From contig DUMU01000030.1 of the NCBI GenBank assembly GCA_012839805.1, forward strand, positions 1 through 61,932: DNA of 61,932 nucleotides, written 5' to 3'. Source of the stretch: Bacillota bacterium. GTDB taxonomy: Bacteria; Bacillota; Limnochordia; Limnochordales; DUMU01. The translations under genes were made by a program, and so were the position numbers. Within the stretch, counting starts at the first letter, position 1, and each line of letters opens with the position of its first letter. Below, in pieces: positions 26,340 to 34,600 of the stretch. The notes under the pieces are model-generated. The model was not told the DNA's origin. It worked only from the letters and a program-made list of their open reading frames with translations, and ran no database searches.

Positions 26340-26448
26340 AATAAACCTCGCCTCCATTAGCAAACTTAGTCTAGCACATCGTGCTGCTCTCAAACTGAAA
26401 CCAACCTGAGGATCCGGGAAGACTACTATCTCGAAGGAGTTGCTGCCG

Positions 26449-28356
26449 GTGAACCTCCTGCCAGAGCGCGTTTTGCCACCTCAGGAGGCTGGCCCGGTGT
26501 CACGTGCCGTGCCCCCGGGCGGCCGGACTCCCCCGGGTCGTCGCTCGAGACCGGGACGGCCGTTCCGGCGGGGCCAACAGCCGGGGCCAGCCCACGGCCC
26601 GAAGCAGGGAGAAGGCCTAGGGTCGGGTCAAGGGCTTGGCCGGCCGACCCCCGGGCCACAGATCCGGCCAGGGGCCCCGGTGGAAGGCACGCCTCCCATC
26701 TACTCGCTGGTGGACCGGGCCTCCCGGACCCCTCTTTCGTACCGGGTGGCGGAAAATCTACAGCGTATCAAGGTCATCCTGGGCAACAGTGCGGATCTCG
26801 TAACCCGCACTCTGCACGTACCGGCGCTCTCCGGGCGGCTCGTCGGCCTTTCCTGGCTGGAGGGGCTGGTAGACGGCGTCCGCCAGAGCGAATACATCGT
26901 GGCTTCGCTACAGAAGGGGAAAAGCTTGCAAGAAGGGCCGGCACGAAACCTGCCGGAGCAAGGATCAGCACCACGCGAGGTCCAGGGCATCGGCGAGACT
27001 TCCCACGTAGTAACGCGGCCGCGCCCCCGCGAATCTGAGGGGCTGGTCGACTTCCTCCGCCAGCACCTCCTCGCGGCAAGTGACGTTTCTTTGGGCCGGA
27101 CTTGGGAGGACGTGTTAAAGGCCGTCCTCAACGGCCGGACCGCCCTCTTCGTAGACGGGGCCGATCAGGCACTGCTGGTCGAGACCCGGGAGGTCCCCGC
27201 TCGTTCCGTAGCCGAACCGGAAGTTGAGTCCGTCATTCGGGGAGCGCGCGACGGGTTCACCGAGGATCTTCGCACCAACACCGCGCTGCTCCGCCTTCAC
27301 CTGCAAAGCCCCGCCCTCCGGTTCGAAGAAATCCGCCTGGGGCGGCAGTCGCAGGTTCCGTGCAACATTGCCTACGTTGCCGGAGTAGCCCATCCGCAGC
27401 TCGTTCAGGAAGTGCGGTCACGACTTTTGCGGATCGCCTCCCGTTACTCCTTCAACCTGGGCGTGGGAGCATTGGAACAGCTCATCGAGGACCACCCTTT
27501 TAGCCTCTTCCCTACCATCCACCATTCGGAACGGCCCGACAAAATAGTGGCTCAGCTAGTGGAAGGACGAGTGGCCATAATCGTGCAGGGGACTCCGATG
27601 GTCCTCACCGTGCCTACCCTTTTTTGGGAATTCATCCAGTCCCCGGAGGATTACTACGAGCGCCCATATCTCGCGTCCTTCGTGCGCATGCTGCGGTTCA
27701 TCATGCTGGCCACCTCCCTCACCCTACCCTCCCTCTACGTGGCCCTGGTCTCTTTCCATCACGAGATGGTTCCACCTCCGCTCGCCTTACGGATTGCCGG
27801 CGGCCGCGAAGCCGTCCCCTTTCCCGCGGTCTTCGAGGCCCTGTTGATGGAGTTTTCTTTTGAGGTCCTCCGGGAGGCCGGATTACGCCTGCCCCGGCCG
27901 CTCGGTCAAACCATAAGCATCGTCGGCGTACTGGTGATCGGGCAGGCGGCGGTCTCGGCCGGCATCGTAAGCCCTGTCATGGTGGTAGTAGTCGCTCTGA
28001 CGGCCATCGCCTCCTTCACCACCCCCAGTTACTCGGTGGCAATTAGCCTCCGGCTCCTCCGCTTCCCCATGATCATGGTGGCCGGAACGGCGGGGCTGTA
28101 CGGAATCGCCTGGTTTACCCTGGTAATCAGCCTGCACCTGGCCGCCCTGCGTTCTTTTGGTGTCCCTTTTCTCTCACCGGTGGTGCCTTTCTTCGGCGAG
28201 GACTGGAAAGACGTTTTCGTACGCGCCCCCTGGTGGGCCATGCGGCGTCGCCCGCATCTCTATACCCGGGGCAGCCGGCAGGCTACAGCCGGGCTCGTTC
28301 CCCAACCCGCGCTCTTCGCCGAACGGGCACGACGGGGTAACCGAGAAAAAGAATGA
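26449..28356 (+). CDS. gerAA: Spore germination receptor subunit A (GerAA/GerKA family)
   Basis: A 635-residue subunit of the germinant receptor in the inner spore membrane. Residues 1-85 are an unusual Pro/Gly/Arg-rich, probably disordered extension. The cytosolic domain follows ([60 protein letters not shown]). The membrane domain has the family hallmark [20 protein letters not shown] and then TM helices including [21 protein letters not shown] basic extension (about residues 160-195) interrupts the N-domain compared with Bacillus proteins. GTG 26449 has AAGGAG 9 nt upstream. First gene of a four-gene receptor operon, transcribed away from copA. Confidence 0.92.
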   Translation: MNLLPERVLPPQEAGPVSRAVPPGGRTPPGRRSRPGRPFRRGQQPGPAHGPKQGEGLGSGQGLGRPTPGPQIRPGAPVEGTPPIYSLVDRASRTPLSYRVAENLQRIKVILGNSADLVTRTLHVPALSGRLVGLSWLEGLVDGVRQSEYIVASLQKGKSLQEGPARNLPEQGSAPREVQGIGETSHVVTRPRPRESEGLVDFLRQHLLAASDVSLGRTWEDVLKAVLNGRTALFVDGADQALLVETREVPARSVAEPEVESVIRGARDGFTEDLRTNTALLRLHLQSPALRFEEIRLGRQSQVPCNIAYVAGVAHPQLVQEVRSRLLRIASRYSFNLGVGALEQLIEDHPFSLFPTIHHSERPDKIVAQLVEGRVAIIVQGTPMVLTVPTLFWEFIQSPEDYYERPYLASFVRMLRFIMLATSLTLPSLYVALVSFHHEMVPPPLALRIAGGREAVPFPAVFEALLMEFSFEVLREAGLRLPRPLGQTISIVGVLVIGQAAVSAGIVSPVMVVVVALTAIASFTTPSYSVAISLRLLRFPMIMVAGTAGLYGIAWFTLVISLHLAALRSFGVPFLSPVVPFFGEDWKDVFVRAPWWAMRRRPHLYTRGSRQATAGLVPQPALFAERARRGNREKE

Positions 28357-28464
28357 AAAGGGCAAAGGAGATGAAAGAATCTGATCGAGACGCCGCGAGG
28401 ATCCGCCCCCTCTTACCCTTCTGCTGGAACTCCTCAACCGATCGAACAGATCTCGCCCTTCCAA

Positions 28465-29604
28465 ATGTGGGCCTTGGGGACGCACCTCGTGCTGGGAACA
28501 GCGACCATATACGCCCCGGGTATCGTCACCCAGTTTGCTCAGCAAGACGCCTGGCTGGCCGTGCTCCTGGCCGGGATGTTCCTGGCCGCCGGCGGAACGC
28601 TGCTCCCCCTGCTTACCCTGGCCGCTCCCGGGAAGGGTCTCTTGCGCGCCCTGGAGGAACGCACCACCTGGCTTGCTCGTCCCGTGGCCCTTGTCTACGG
28701 TCTTTTCCTGTTGCATTTGGAGGCGCTCGTGACCGACGAAGTGAGTACCCTCTGGCAGCAGGCGACCATGGCTCAGACTCCCGCCACTTTTTTCATAGTC
28801 ACAGTTGGGTTGCTGGCAGCCGGCGCTGCTCGGGCAGGTCTCGAAACCATATCTCGCGTCGCTACGTTAGTGGCTGCCACCCTCATAGTGTTGACCCCGC
28901 TCATGGTGATCCTGGGGCTCAACATGATCCATTTCGATGAGTTCCGTCCCGTGCTCGCCACCGGCTGGGAGCCGGTCCTGGCCGCGAGCCAACCGGCCAC
29001 CGGTTTCTTCAACGAAGTGCTCCTGCTTGCCCTCATCTGGGGAAATATGGGGGATGTGAGGGCAGCCAGCCGAAACCGCGGCCAGCGATTCTGGCAAGCC
29101 TACCGTAATGTTTTGTTGATCGTGCTGACGACCACGCTGATCAGTCTGGTCGTTACCGGCGTGGTAATCGCTGCCTTCGGCCCGCGTGAGGTGACCCGCA
29201 TGCTTATACCCACTCTGGAGTACCTGAGAGTGATCCGTCTGGGTGAGTTCCTGCAGCGACTCGAGAGCGGCACTCTCTTTTTCTGGACCTGGTCCATCTT
29301 CGTCAAAGCCGCGATCTTGCACTTTCTGGCCTGCGAGGCGTGGGCAGTTACTTTCGGCTTGCGCGATGCCAAAGTCGTGAGTTTGACCCTGTTAGGACCC
29401 TTGGTCTTCCTGGCTCTTTCGCTGACCCGCGACCCGGTTCATTTTCAGAACTACATCATGGTCTGGGGGTTTGTCAGCTTCCCCTTCGAGGTGCTTCTCC
29501 TCGCCGTCTCGCTCTTCTTCATCTGGTTACTCCAGGGCCGGGTACGCCCCCCGGAGTCACGGCCCGCACCGAGCGACCACCCCCGCAAGGTGGCGCGGCC
29601 ATGA
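28465..29604 (+). CDS. gerAB: Spore germination receptor subunit B (GerAB family)
   Basis: A roughly 379-residue APC-fold membrane protein with about 10 helices; in Bacillus the B subunit binds the germinant. Landmarks: LGTHLVLGTATIYAPGIVTQ (TM1), RPVALVYGLFLLHLEALVTDE, NEVLLLALIWGNMGD and GTLFFWTWSIFVKAA. The in-frame codons upstream of ATG 28465 encode IEQISPFQ, matching the conserved I-S-P-x-Q block before TM1 of this family. Translation therefore probably begins upstream, perhaps at CTG 28381 behind AAAGGAG, or at ATG 28371 in another frame if a frameshift exists. ATGA overlap with gerAC shows coupling. Receptor ligand unknown. Confidence 0.88.
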   Translation: MWALGTHLVLGTATIYAPGIVTQFAQQDAWLAVLLAGMFLAAGGTLLPLLTLAAPGKGLLRALEERTTWLARPVALVYGLFLLHLEALVTDEVSTLWQQATMAQTPATFFIVTVGLLAAGAARAGLETISRVATLVAATLIVLTPLMVILGLNMIHFDEFRPVLATGWEPVLAASQPATGFFNEVLLLALIWGNMGDVRAASRNRGQRFWQAYRNVLLIVLTTTLISLVVTGVVIAAFGPREVTRMLIPTLEYLRVIRLGEFLQRLESGTLFFWTWSIFVKAAILHFLACEAWAVTFGLRDAKVVSLTLLGPLVFLALSLTRDPVHFQNYIMVWGFVSFPFEVLLLAVSLFFIWLLQGRVRPPESRPAPSDHPRKVARP

Positions 29605-31073
29605 GGCGAAAGCCCGGGCAAGAATCGAGGCGGGTGGGACTTTTCTCGCTCCTCATCCCGATCCTGGGGTTACTCCTCCTCGCTACTGCCGGCTGCTGGG
29701 ACCACCTTGAGATGCCCGACGTAGCCTGGATCCTGGGGATGGGCATCGACTTGGGATCGAAACCGGGCTGGTACCGTGTGACCGCTATGGTGATCAACAC
29801 CCGTACTACCTTCGGCCCCGTAGGTCCCCAGGGTTCGGCTACCGAACCTGCCAACTTCGTAGTGAGCGCCGAAGCCCCTTCCCTTCTCGAGGCCAGCCGG
29901 CTGCTCACCGCTCGCCTGGGCCGGAGAGCCTATTATGTGTTCGCCGATGTGATCATCATCGCAGGAGACGTCGCGAAACAAGGAATCGCACCTTTGGAGG
30001 ATTTCTTCAGCCGCGACCGGCAATTTCGCCGAGCGCAGCGCTTCCTGGTCGCGAAGGGGCTCGCGAGTGACATCCTGGACGTGCGGGGCACAGTCGAGGA
30101 GCGACCCTCAATTTTGATCACTAAGGCGTTGGACCACGCCGGGCAGACCGGCCTTTCGGAAATGGTGACCAAAGGCCAGTTCGAACAGATGATGTCGAAT
30201 CCCGGCCAGGACCCGGTCTTGCCCGTGGTAGAGCGCGTTCCCACCGAATCCCAGAACGTCGGCCGTTTTTCCGCCACCCTCCCCGAACTCGGAGGCACCC
30301 CTGCGGAACCCTCCTCCCCGCCGGAGCCGGAGGGGGTTCCGCCCGAGAGCCCGAGCAGCCCCATCATGGAAGGAGGGGTGCGATCGACCCTGCAGGTGAC
30401 CGGGCTTGCCGCCTTCCGCAACGATGAGCTGGTGGGTTTCTTCGACGGCGACGAAACCTACGGGCTGGTGGCCTTGCGGCGGGGTTTCAACAATACCCCC
30501 CTCACGGTGACCTTACCCCCGGATCAAACGCCTCCCCTCGTGCGCATAGCTCCCCCGTCGCTCCCACCCGGAAAGGGGAGCTCTACCCAGTACCATTCCG
30601 TACCGGCAACGCCCCCCGGGAGTTCCACTCGGCCTCCCGCCGGCCGGCTGTCGGCCCTGCTTTTCGCGTCTGCTCCCCAGATCCAGCCCCTTGTGACTCC
30701 TTCCGGCGGTCTCCGCTTCCGGGTCATTCTGCAGGTCAACGCCACTTTGACCGAAGTGTGGGGCGGTTACGATCTCCTCAACACCGAAGTGCTGAACAAG
30801 GTGAAACGGTCAATCGAACAGGAGATCCGGCGCCGAATACAGGTCGCCCTGGATAGGTGCGCCAAGCTTCAGGTTGATCCGGTGGGTTTTGGCCTCAAAC
30901 TCTATCGCAGCCACCCGCAGCGCTGGAGTGAAGTTCAACAGCACTGGCCTCAGCTCTTGGCCAGCACTCCCATCGACATCCGGGTGGAACTTCGCACCCT
31001 CAACCCCGGCCTGAGCGTCGGGGTACCAATGCACGGGCGCAGGGGAACCGAGGGGAGCAACTTACGCAGATGA
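29601..31073 (+). CDS. gerAC: Spore germination receptor lipoprotein subunit C (Ger(x)C family)
   Basis: A 490-residue lipoprotein of the germinant receptor. The signal peptide ends in a lipobox, LLLATAGCWDHLEMPDVAW; the C-W-D start of the mature chain is the Ger(x)C hallmark. Domain landmarks include ILGMGIDLG, SLLEASRLLTARLGRRAYYVFADVIIIA and the C-terminal domain KVKRSIEQEIRRRIQVALDR. Two Pro/Ser-rich insertions (about residues 225-255 and 305-350) make it about 100 residues longer than Bacillus homologues. ATG 29601 overlaps the gerAB stop. It should be lipidated and face the outer side of the inner spore membrane with the A and B subunits. Confidence 0.9.
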   Translation: MRRKPGQESRRVGLFSLLIPILGLLLLATAGCWDHLEMPDVAWILGMGIDLGSKPGWYRVTAMVINTRTTFGPVGPQGSATEPANFVVSAEAPSLLEASRLLTARLGRRAYYVFADVIIIAGDVAKQGIAPLEDFFSRDRQFRRAQRFLVAKGLASDILDVRGTVEERPSILITKALDHAGQTGLSEMVTKGQFEQMMSNPGQDPVLPVVERVPTESQNVGRFSATLPELGGTPAEPSSPPEPEGVPPESPSSPIMEGGVRSTLQVTGLAAFRNDELVGFFDGDETYGLVALRRGFNNTPLTVTLPPDQTPPLVRIAPPSLPPGKGSSTQYHSVPATPPGSSTRPPAGRLSALLFASAPQIQPLVTPSGGLRFRVILQVNATLTEVWGGYDLLNTEVLNKVKRSIEQEIRRRIQVALDRCAKLQVDPVGFGLKLYRSHPQRWSEVQQHWPQLLASTPIDIRVELRTLNPGLSVGVPMHGRRGTEGSNLRR

Positions 31074-31315
31074 CCGCCCTGCTTTTGTCCTTGCTCTATT
31101 ACATCGCCGTCCTTGCCTTCGAGATTCCCCATCTGGTTCGCCATAAGAAATGGCGGGCGGTGACAACAGTCAGCCTGCTGTCGACCGCCGGCCTCGCGCT
31201 CCTTTGCGCCTACGGTTTGGGCTTCAGGCCCCAAGGCTTAGTGCAACCGGCCATCGAATACGGCCATCGCCTGTTGCAGGCGATCGGTCTGGGTGCTCCC
31301 TTTACCCCTTGGTAA
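31070..31315 (+). CDS. Two-helix small membrane protein, Ger D-subunit-like
   Basis: An 81-residue protein with two hydrophobic helices (ALLLSLLYYIAVLAFEIPHL and AVTTVSLLSTAGLALLCAYG) separated by a basic turn (RHKKWR). The ATG overlaps the gerAC stop (ATGA), so it is the fourth gene of the operon. Some Bacillus germinant receptors carry a D subunit of about 75 residues with two helices that modulates germination. Size, topology and position match that class, but sequence identity cannot be judged by eye. It lies 24 bp from a convergent gene. Confidence 0.65.
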   Translation: MTALLLSLLYYIAVLAFEIPHLVRHKKWRAVTTVSLLSTAGLALLCAYGLGFRPQGLVQPAIEYGHRLLQAIGLGAPFTPW

Positions 31316-31339
31316 CCTTAACCCTTGGCCCTCGCAGAC

Positions 31340-32119
31340 TTATTCCAACCCCATCCGGTGCAGGTTTTCCAGGCTGATGGCGAGACTCTCGAAGGGGTCG
31401 CGCTGGCAAACATCTTGCTCCACGGCGTACCAGACCACCCCCGCCTCCCGGCAGGCCGCCAGGATCGCCGGCCAGTTGAGGTTGCCCTCACCCACCTCTG
31501 CCATGAGCTGCGTATGCCCGCGCACGGTCATGTCCTTCAGGTGAACCACCGGAATGCGGCCGGACAACCGCCTGATCCAGGCCGCCGGATCGCCCCCACC
31601 GTACTGTACCCAATAGGTGTCGATTTCCGCGTAGAAATACCGGGGATCGCTCTCCGAGTAGAGAATGTCGAGGCCGGTGCGGCCGCGGCCTTCTCCGGTT
31701 GCGGGCATCCTCTCCAGTTCAAAGGCGTGGTTGTGATAGATAAAGACCAGCCCCTCGTCAGCCAGCCGGCGGGCAACCTCCGACGCTTCCCTGGCAAAGC
31801 GGACGTATCCCTCTGCCGTCCGGTACTCCCCCGGGAGCCCGCCAATCCCCACATAGCGGCAACCCCACAGTTTGTGCTCGCGTACCATCTCGTCCGTCTT
31901 GTCCCGCAGTGCGTAGTAATCCACGTGGGTGGCGCAGATCTCGAGCCCGTTATTCCTGGCTATTTCCGCCAGCCTCTCCGGTTCAATCGGCCCTAAGCCG
32001 GATAGCTGCACCGCCCGGTAGCCGATCTCCCGGACGCGTTGGAATGAACGCTCAATTTCCACCGGCGTTTTGAGGAAGTCCCTTATCGTATAAAGCTGCG
32101 CTGCTATCTGCGTTGCCAC
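31340..32119 (-). CDS. Sugar phosphate isomerase/epimerase (xylose-isomerase-like TIM barrel)
   Basis: A 259-residue AP-endonuclease-2-fold TIM barrel, the family of IolE, IolI and related sugar isomerases, epimerases or dehydratases. Landmarks: IAAQLYTIRDFLKTP, FQRVREIGYRAVQLSGLGPI, EICATHVDYYALRD, VFIYHNHAFELER (metal-ligand His/Glu), YAEIDTYWVQYGG, VVHLKDMT and AEVGEGNLNWPAIL, ending with VEQDVCQRDPFESLAIS. The acidic and His metal ligands appear complete. It is commonly found with sugar-oxidising enzymes in Bacillota; here it stands alone, convergent with the ger operon. Exact substrate unknown. Confidence 0.85.
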   Translation of the reverse strand: MATQIAAQLYTIRDFLKTPVEIERSFQRVREIGYRAVQLSGLGPIEPERLAEIARNNGLEICATHVDYYALRDKTDEMVREHKLWGCRYVGIGGLPGEYRTAEGYVRFAREASEVARRLADEGLVFIYHNHAFELERMPATGEGRGRTGLDILYSESDPRYFYAEIDTYWVQYGGGDPAAWIRRLSGRIPVVHLKDMTVRGHTQLMAEVGEGNLNWPAILAACREAGVVWYAVEQDVCQRDPFESLAISLENLHRMGLE

Positions 32120-32266
32120 CTGAACGCCCTCCTTGTAGTTTCTGGCCCTATCTTACCTCGTGGCGCAGTATAATGCAGGCGCCGTTTGCCCGGTCGAAAC
32201 TCACCACACCGAAAAAGCACGACACGCCGGAAAGGCGTGGAAACCGGAAAGGACTGAGTAACTGCC

Positions 32267-33178
32267 GTGGAGCTCCTGTTTCTGGGAACTGCTGCCGCCG
32301 AAGGCTGGCCGGCCGTCTTCTGCCGGTGCGAAGCCTGCCGCCGCGCCAAAGCCGCAGGGGGCAAGAACATCCGCACTCGCGCTTCTCTCCTGGTCGACGG
32401 AATCTTCAAGTTCGACCTCGGCCCGGATACCTACCACCAGGCCCTCACCTACGGCCTCGACCTGGGCCTGGTCCGCCACGTCCTCATCACCCACACCCAC
32501 ACCGACCATTTCTACCCTGCTGAACTGGAAATGCGCCGTCCCCCCTTCGCCTCCCCCGCCCCGGGCGAAAGCGATCCGGGCCTCGACATCTACGGAAATG
32601 CGGAAGTGCTCAAAGTTAGCCTCCAAGCGGACACCGGCGTGTCGGCCGAAAACCCCGCTGACCCCGGCCGCCCCGTCCGAGTACATACCGTCACTGCGTT
32701 CCGACCCTTTGGCGTCGGCGACGCCGAGGCAGTGGCGCTCCGTGCCGACCACAAGCAAGACGAAGAGGCACTCTTTTACCTCTTCCGCCGTCATGGGAAG
32801 ACCATCCTCTACGCCCTCGATACGGGCTACTTCCCCGACGAGACCTGGGCCTGGCTCGAAAGCCCGGAAGGGCGCGAGTGGATCGGGGTCACCCCCTCGG
32901 GCGGGATCGACCTGGCCATTCTCGACTGCACCGGGGGGCCGCTCAACTCGGGCCGCCGCGGCCACATGAATATCGATGTAAACCTGGAAGTACGGGCGCG
33001 ATTGATAGAGGCCGGCCTCACCGCCCCCCACTGCCGTTTCGTCGCGACTCACTTCTCCCACAACGGAAAGCTGCTGCACGACGAGTTGCTCGCCAACTTC
33101 CGTGAACGGGCAGTCGCACACGGCCAGCCCGCTGACGCCTTCAGCGTCGCCTACGACGGGCTAAGGCTTACGATCTAA
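32267..33178 (+). CDS. Metallo-beta-lactamase-fold hydrolase (PhnP-like)
   Basis: A 303-residue metal-dependent hydrolase starting ELLFLGTAAAEGWPAVFC. The binding signature is VLITHTHTDHFYPAEL (H-x-H-x-D-H). Further ligands are in YALDTGYFPDETW and the final VATHFSHNGKLLHDEL. A C-x-C-x2-C pair near residues 19-24 (CRCEACRRAKAAGGKNIRTR) is shared with the PhnP/'MBL-fold' phosphodiesterase group, where cysteines bind a structural zinc. GTG 32267 follows a GGAAAGGACTGAG region. A consensus TATAAT on the plus strand at 32169-32174 may be part of its promoter. Substrate likely a cyclic phosphodiester or similar; not determined. Confidence 0.85.
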   Translation: MELLFLGTAAAEGWPAVFCRCEACRRAKAAGGKNIRTRASLLVDGIFKFDLGPDTYHQALTYGLDLGLVRHVLITHTHTDHFYPAELEMRRPPFASPAPGESDPGLDIYGNAEVLKVSLQADTGVSAENPADPGRPVRVHTVTAFRPFGVGDAEAVALRADHKQDEEALFYLFRRHGKTILYALDTGYFPDETWAWLESPEGREWIGVTPSGGIDLAILDCTGGPLNSGRRGHMNIDVNLEVRARLIEAGLTAPHCRFVATHFSHNGKLLHDELLANFRERAVAHGQPADAFSVAYDGLRLTI

Positions 33179-33311
33179 CCGGATTGTCTGCACTGCGTGG
33201 TTTCCCTAGGGTAAAGGCAGTAGCAAAAACGGGAGGCGACCGGTACAGAAGTACCTTGTGTTTATAATCGGTACTGTTTAGGATGGACTCGTAAGAAAGG
33301 AGTGCGGAAGG

Positions 33312-33521
33312 ATGAAACTGGAGGTCGTGCAGGAGCAGCTGAAGCGGTGGGGAGAGGTTATGATCAGAACGGCCTCGGGGGAAGAGTTTGAGCTTCACCT
33401 GGGTGACACCACCATAGACACGGAAAAGCGCCTGATCTCCTTCCGGGCCGCCGACGCCGAGTACATCCTTGACGGCGACTCGATCGAACGCGTTAAGGTT
33501 CATTGGAGTCATAAAGACTGA
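33312..33521 (+). CDS. Small conserved-looking hypothetical protein
   Basis: A 69-residue soluble protein with no recognised domain. Charge-alternating and beta-rich by eye: EVMIRTASGEEFELHLGDTT and FRAADAEYILDGDSIERVKV, which suggests a small beta-barrel or SH3-like fold. AAAGGAG lies about 9 nt upstream of ATG 33312, and a perfect TATAAT at 33263-33268 is 44 bp upstream, so it is very likely expressed as a single gene. Two hairpins (33533-33548 and 33585-33611) follow. Function unknown. Confidence 0.75.
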   Translation: MKLEVVQEQLKRWGEVMIRTASGEEFELHLGDTTIDTEKRLISFRAADAEYILDGDSIERVKVHWSHKD

Positions 33522-33584
33522 TTCGGGCTTGGGCGGCAGTTTGCCGCCAAAACGTTCGTCATTTCGATACGTGGCTGGTTAAGA

Positions 33585-33611
33585 GGGGGGGTGAGCTCAT
33601 TCCACCCCCCC
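33585..33611. terminator. Bidirectional terminator-like hairpin
   Basis: GGGGGGGTG (33585-33593) pairs with CACCCCCCC (33603-33611) around a 9-nt loop, in the 107-bp gap between two convergent genes. A smaller hairpin, GGCGGC-AGTT-GCCGCC followed by AAAA, lies at 33533-33548. Together they can end both transcripts. Confidence 0.6.
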
Positions 33612-33628
33612 GCCCTCAGCGATCCTCC

Positions 33629-34573
33629 CTAAGCTTGCGCAAACGCTGCTTCGATCTCCGCCCTCTCCTCCTCCGTCAAGCTCCAGTCCATCGCACCCAG
33701 AGCTTCCTTTATCTGCCCCGGCCGCCGTGCGCCCCACAGCGCCACGGTCACTCCCGGCTGGTCAAGCACCCACCTGACTGCTAGCTGCGCCACGCTCTTC
33801 CCTCTCCTGGCTGCAATCTCCTTCAGCCGTTCAACAATGGCCAGGTTGCGCCGGAATCTTTCCCCTTGAAACTCGGGCTTCTCCGCCCGGCTGTCGCCCG
33901 GCGGGAACGTGGTCTCGGGCGTCATATGCCCTGCCAGCAGACCCCGCTTGAGGGGACTGTAGGCGAGCACCGCAATCCCGTGCTCCCGGGCATAGGGAAG
34001 TATCTCCGCCTCGATACCCCGATCAAAGAGATTGTAGGGCGGCTGCAGCGTGTGCAGAGGTGCCACTTTCCGCCAGCGCTCCATCTGCTCCACATTGTAG
34101 TTGCTCACGCCGATCGCCTTGATTTTCCCCGCCTCCCACAGCTCCCGCAAAACCTCCGCCGTCTGCTCGATGGGGGTGTTGGGATCGGGCCAATGGACTT
34201 GGTATAGGTCGATATAGTCCGTCTCCAGGCGCTTCAGGCTGTCCTCCAATTCCTGACGAATCTTGGCGGGTGAGGAGTCCCGCCAGGTATTTCCCTTGTC
34301 GTCCCAGGAGAGACCGCACTTGGTGGCCAAAACCAGCTTCTCCCGCGGCACTCCCAGCGCCTTGATGGCCCGGGCGATCAGCTTCTCGGAGAGACCAAAG
34401 CCGTAGACGGCAGCCGTATCGATAGTGGTAATGCCGTTTTGAATTGCTTCCTCAACCGCCTGCTGTCCGGCCGCCTCGTCCGCTCCACCCCAAAGCCAGC
34501 CGCCCATTCCCCAGGTGCCCAGGGCAACTCGCGTGACCTTGACCCCCGAATCGCCAAGGACTGCATATTCCAT
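33629..34573 (-). CDS. Aldo/keto reductase
   Basis: A 314-residue NADPH-dependent oxidoreductase with a TIM barrel. The tetrad is visible: Asp and Tyr in ITTIDTAAVYGFGLSEKLI, Lys in LVLATKCGL, His in LYQVHWPDPNTPIEQT. The cofactor end shows IKAIGVSNYNVEQMERW, LAYSPLKRGLLAG and VALWGARRPGQIKEALGA. It is the YajO/GSP69-like subfamily, which reduces sugar- or steroid-like carbonyls. ATG 34573 begins the classic MEYAVLGDSGVKVTRVALGT. It follows the methyltransferase/MTHFR gene by 27 bp on the same strand and may share its transcript. Confidence 0.92.
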   Translation of the reverse strand: MEYAVLGDSGVKVTRVALGTWGMGGWLWGGADEAAGQQAVEEAIQNGITTIDTAAVYGFGLSEKLIARAIKALGVPREKLVLATKCGLSWDDKGNTWRDSSPAKIRQELEDSLKRLETDYIDLYQVHWPDPNTPIEQTAEVLRELWEAGKIKAIGVSNYNVEQMERWRKVAPLHTLQPPYNLFDRGIEAEILPYAREHGIAVLAYSPLKRGLLAGHMTPETTFPPGDSRAEKPEFQGERFRRNLAIVERLKEIAARRGKSVAQLAVRWVLDQPGVTVALWGARRPGQIKEALGAMDWSLTEEERAEIEAAFAQA

Positions 34574-34600
34574 TACGCCGCACCTCCACTTGCTACGCCG

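Noticed and set aside
25533-26360. 275-residue plus-strand open frame
   Set aside because: Shadow of the copper ATPase; its His/Gln-rich product is an artefact of reading HMA-domain codons backwards.
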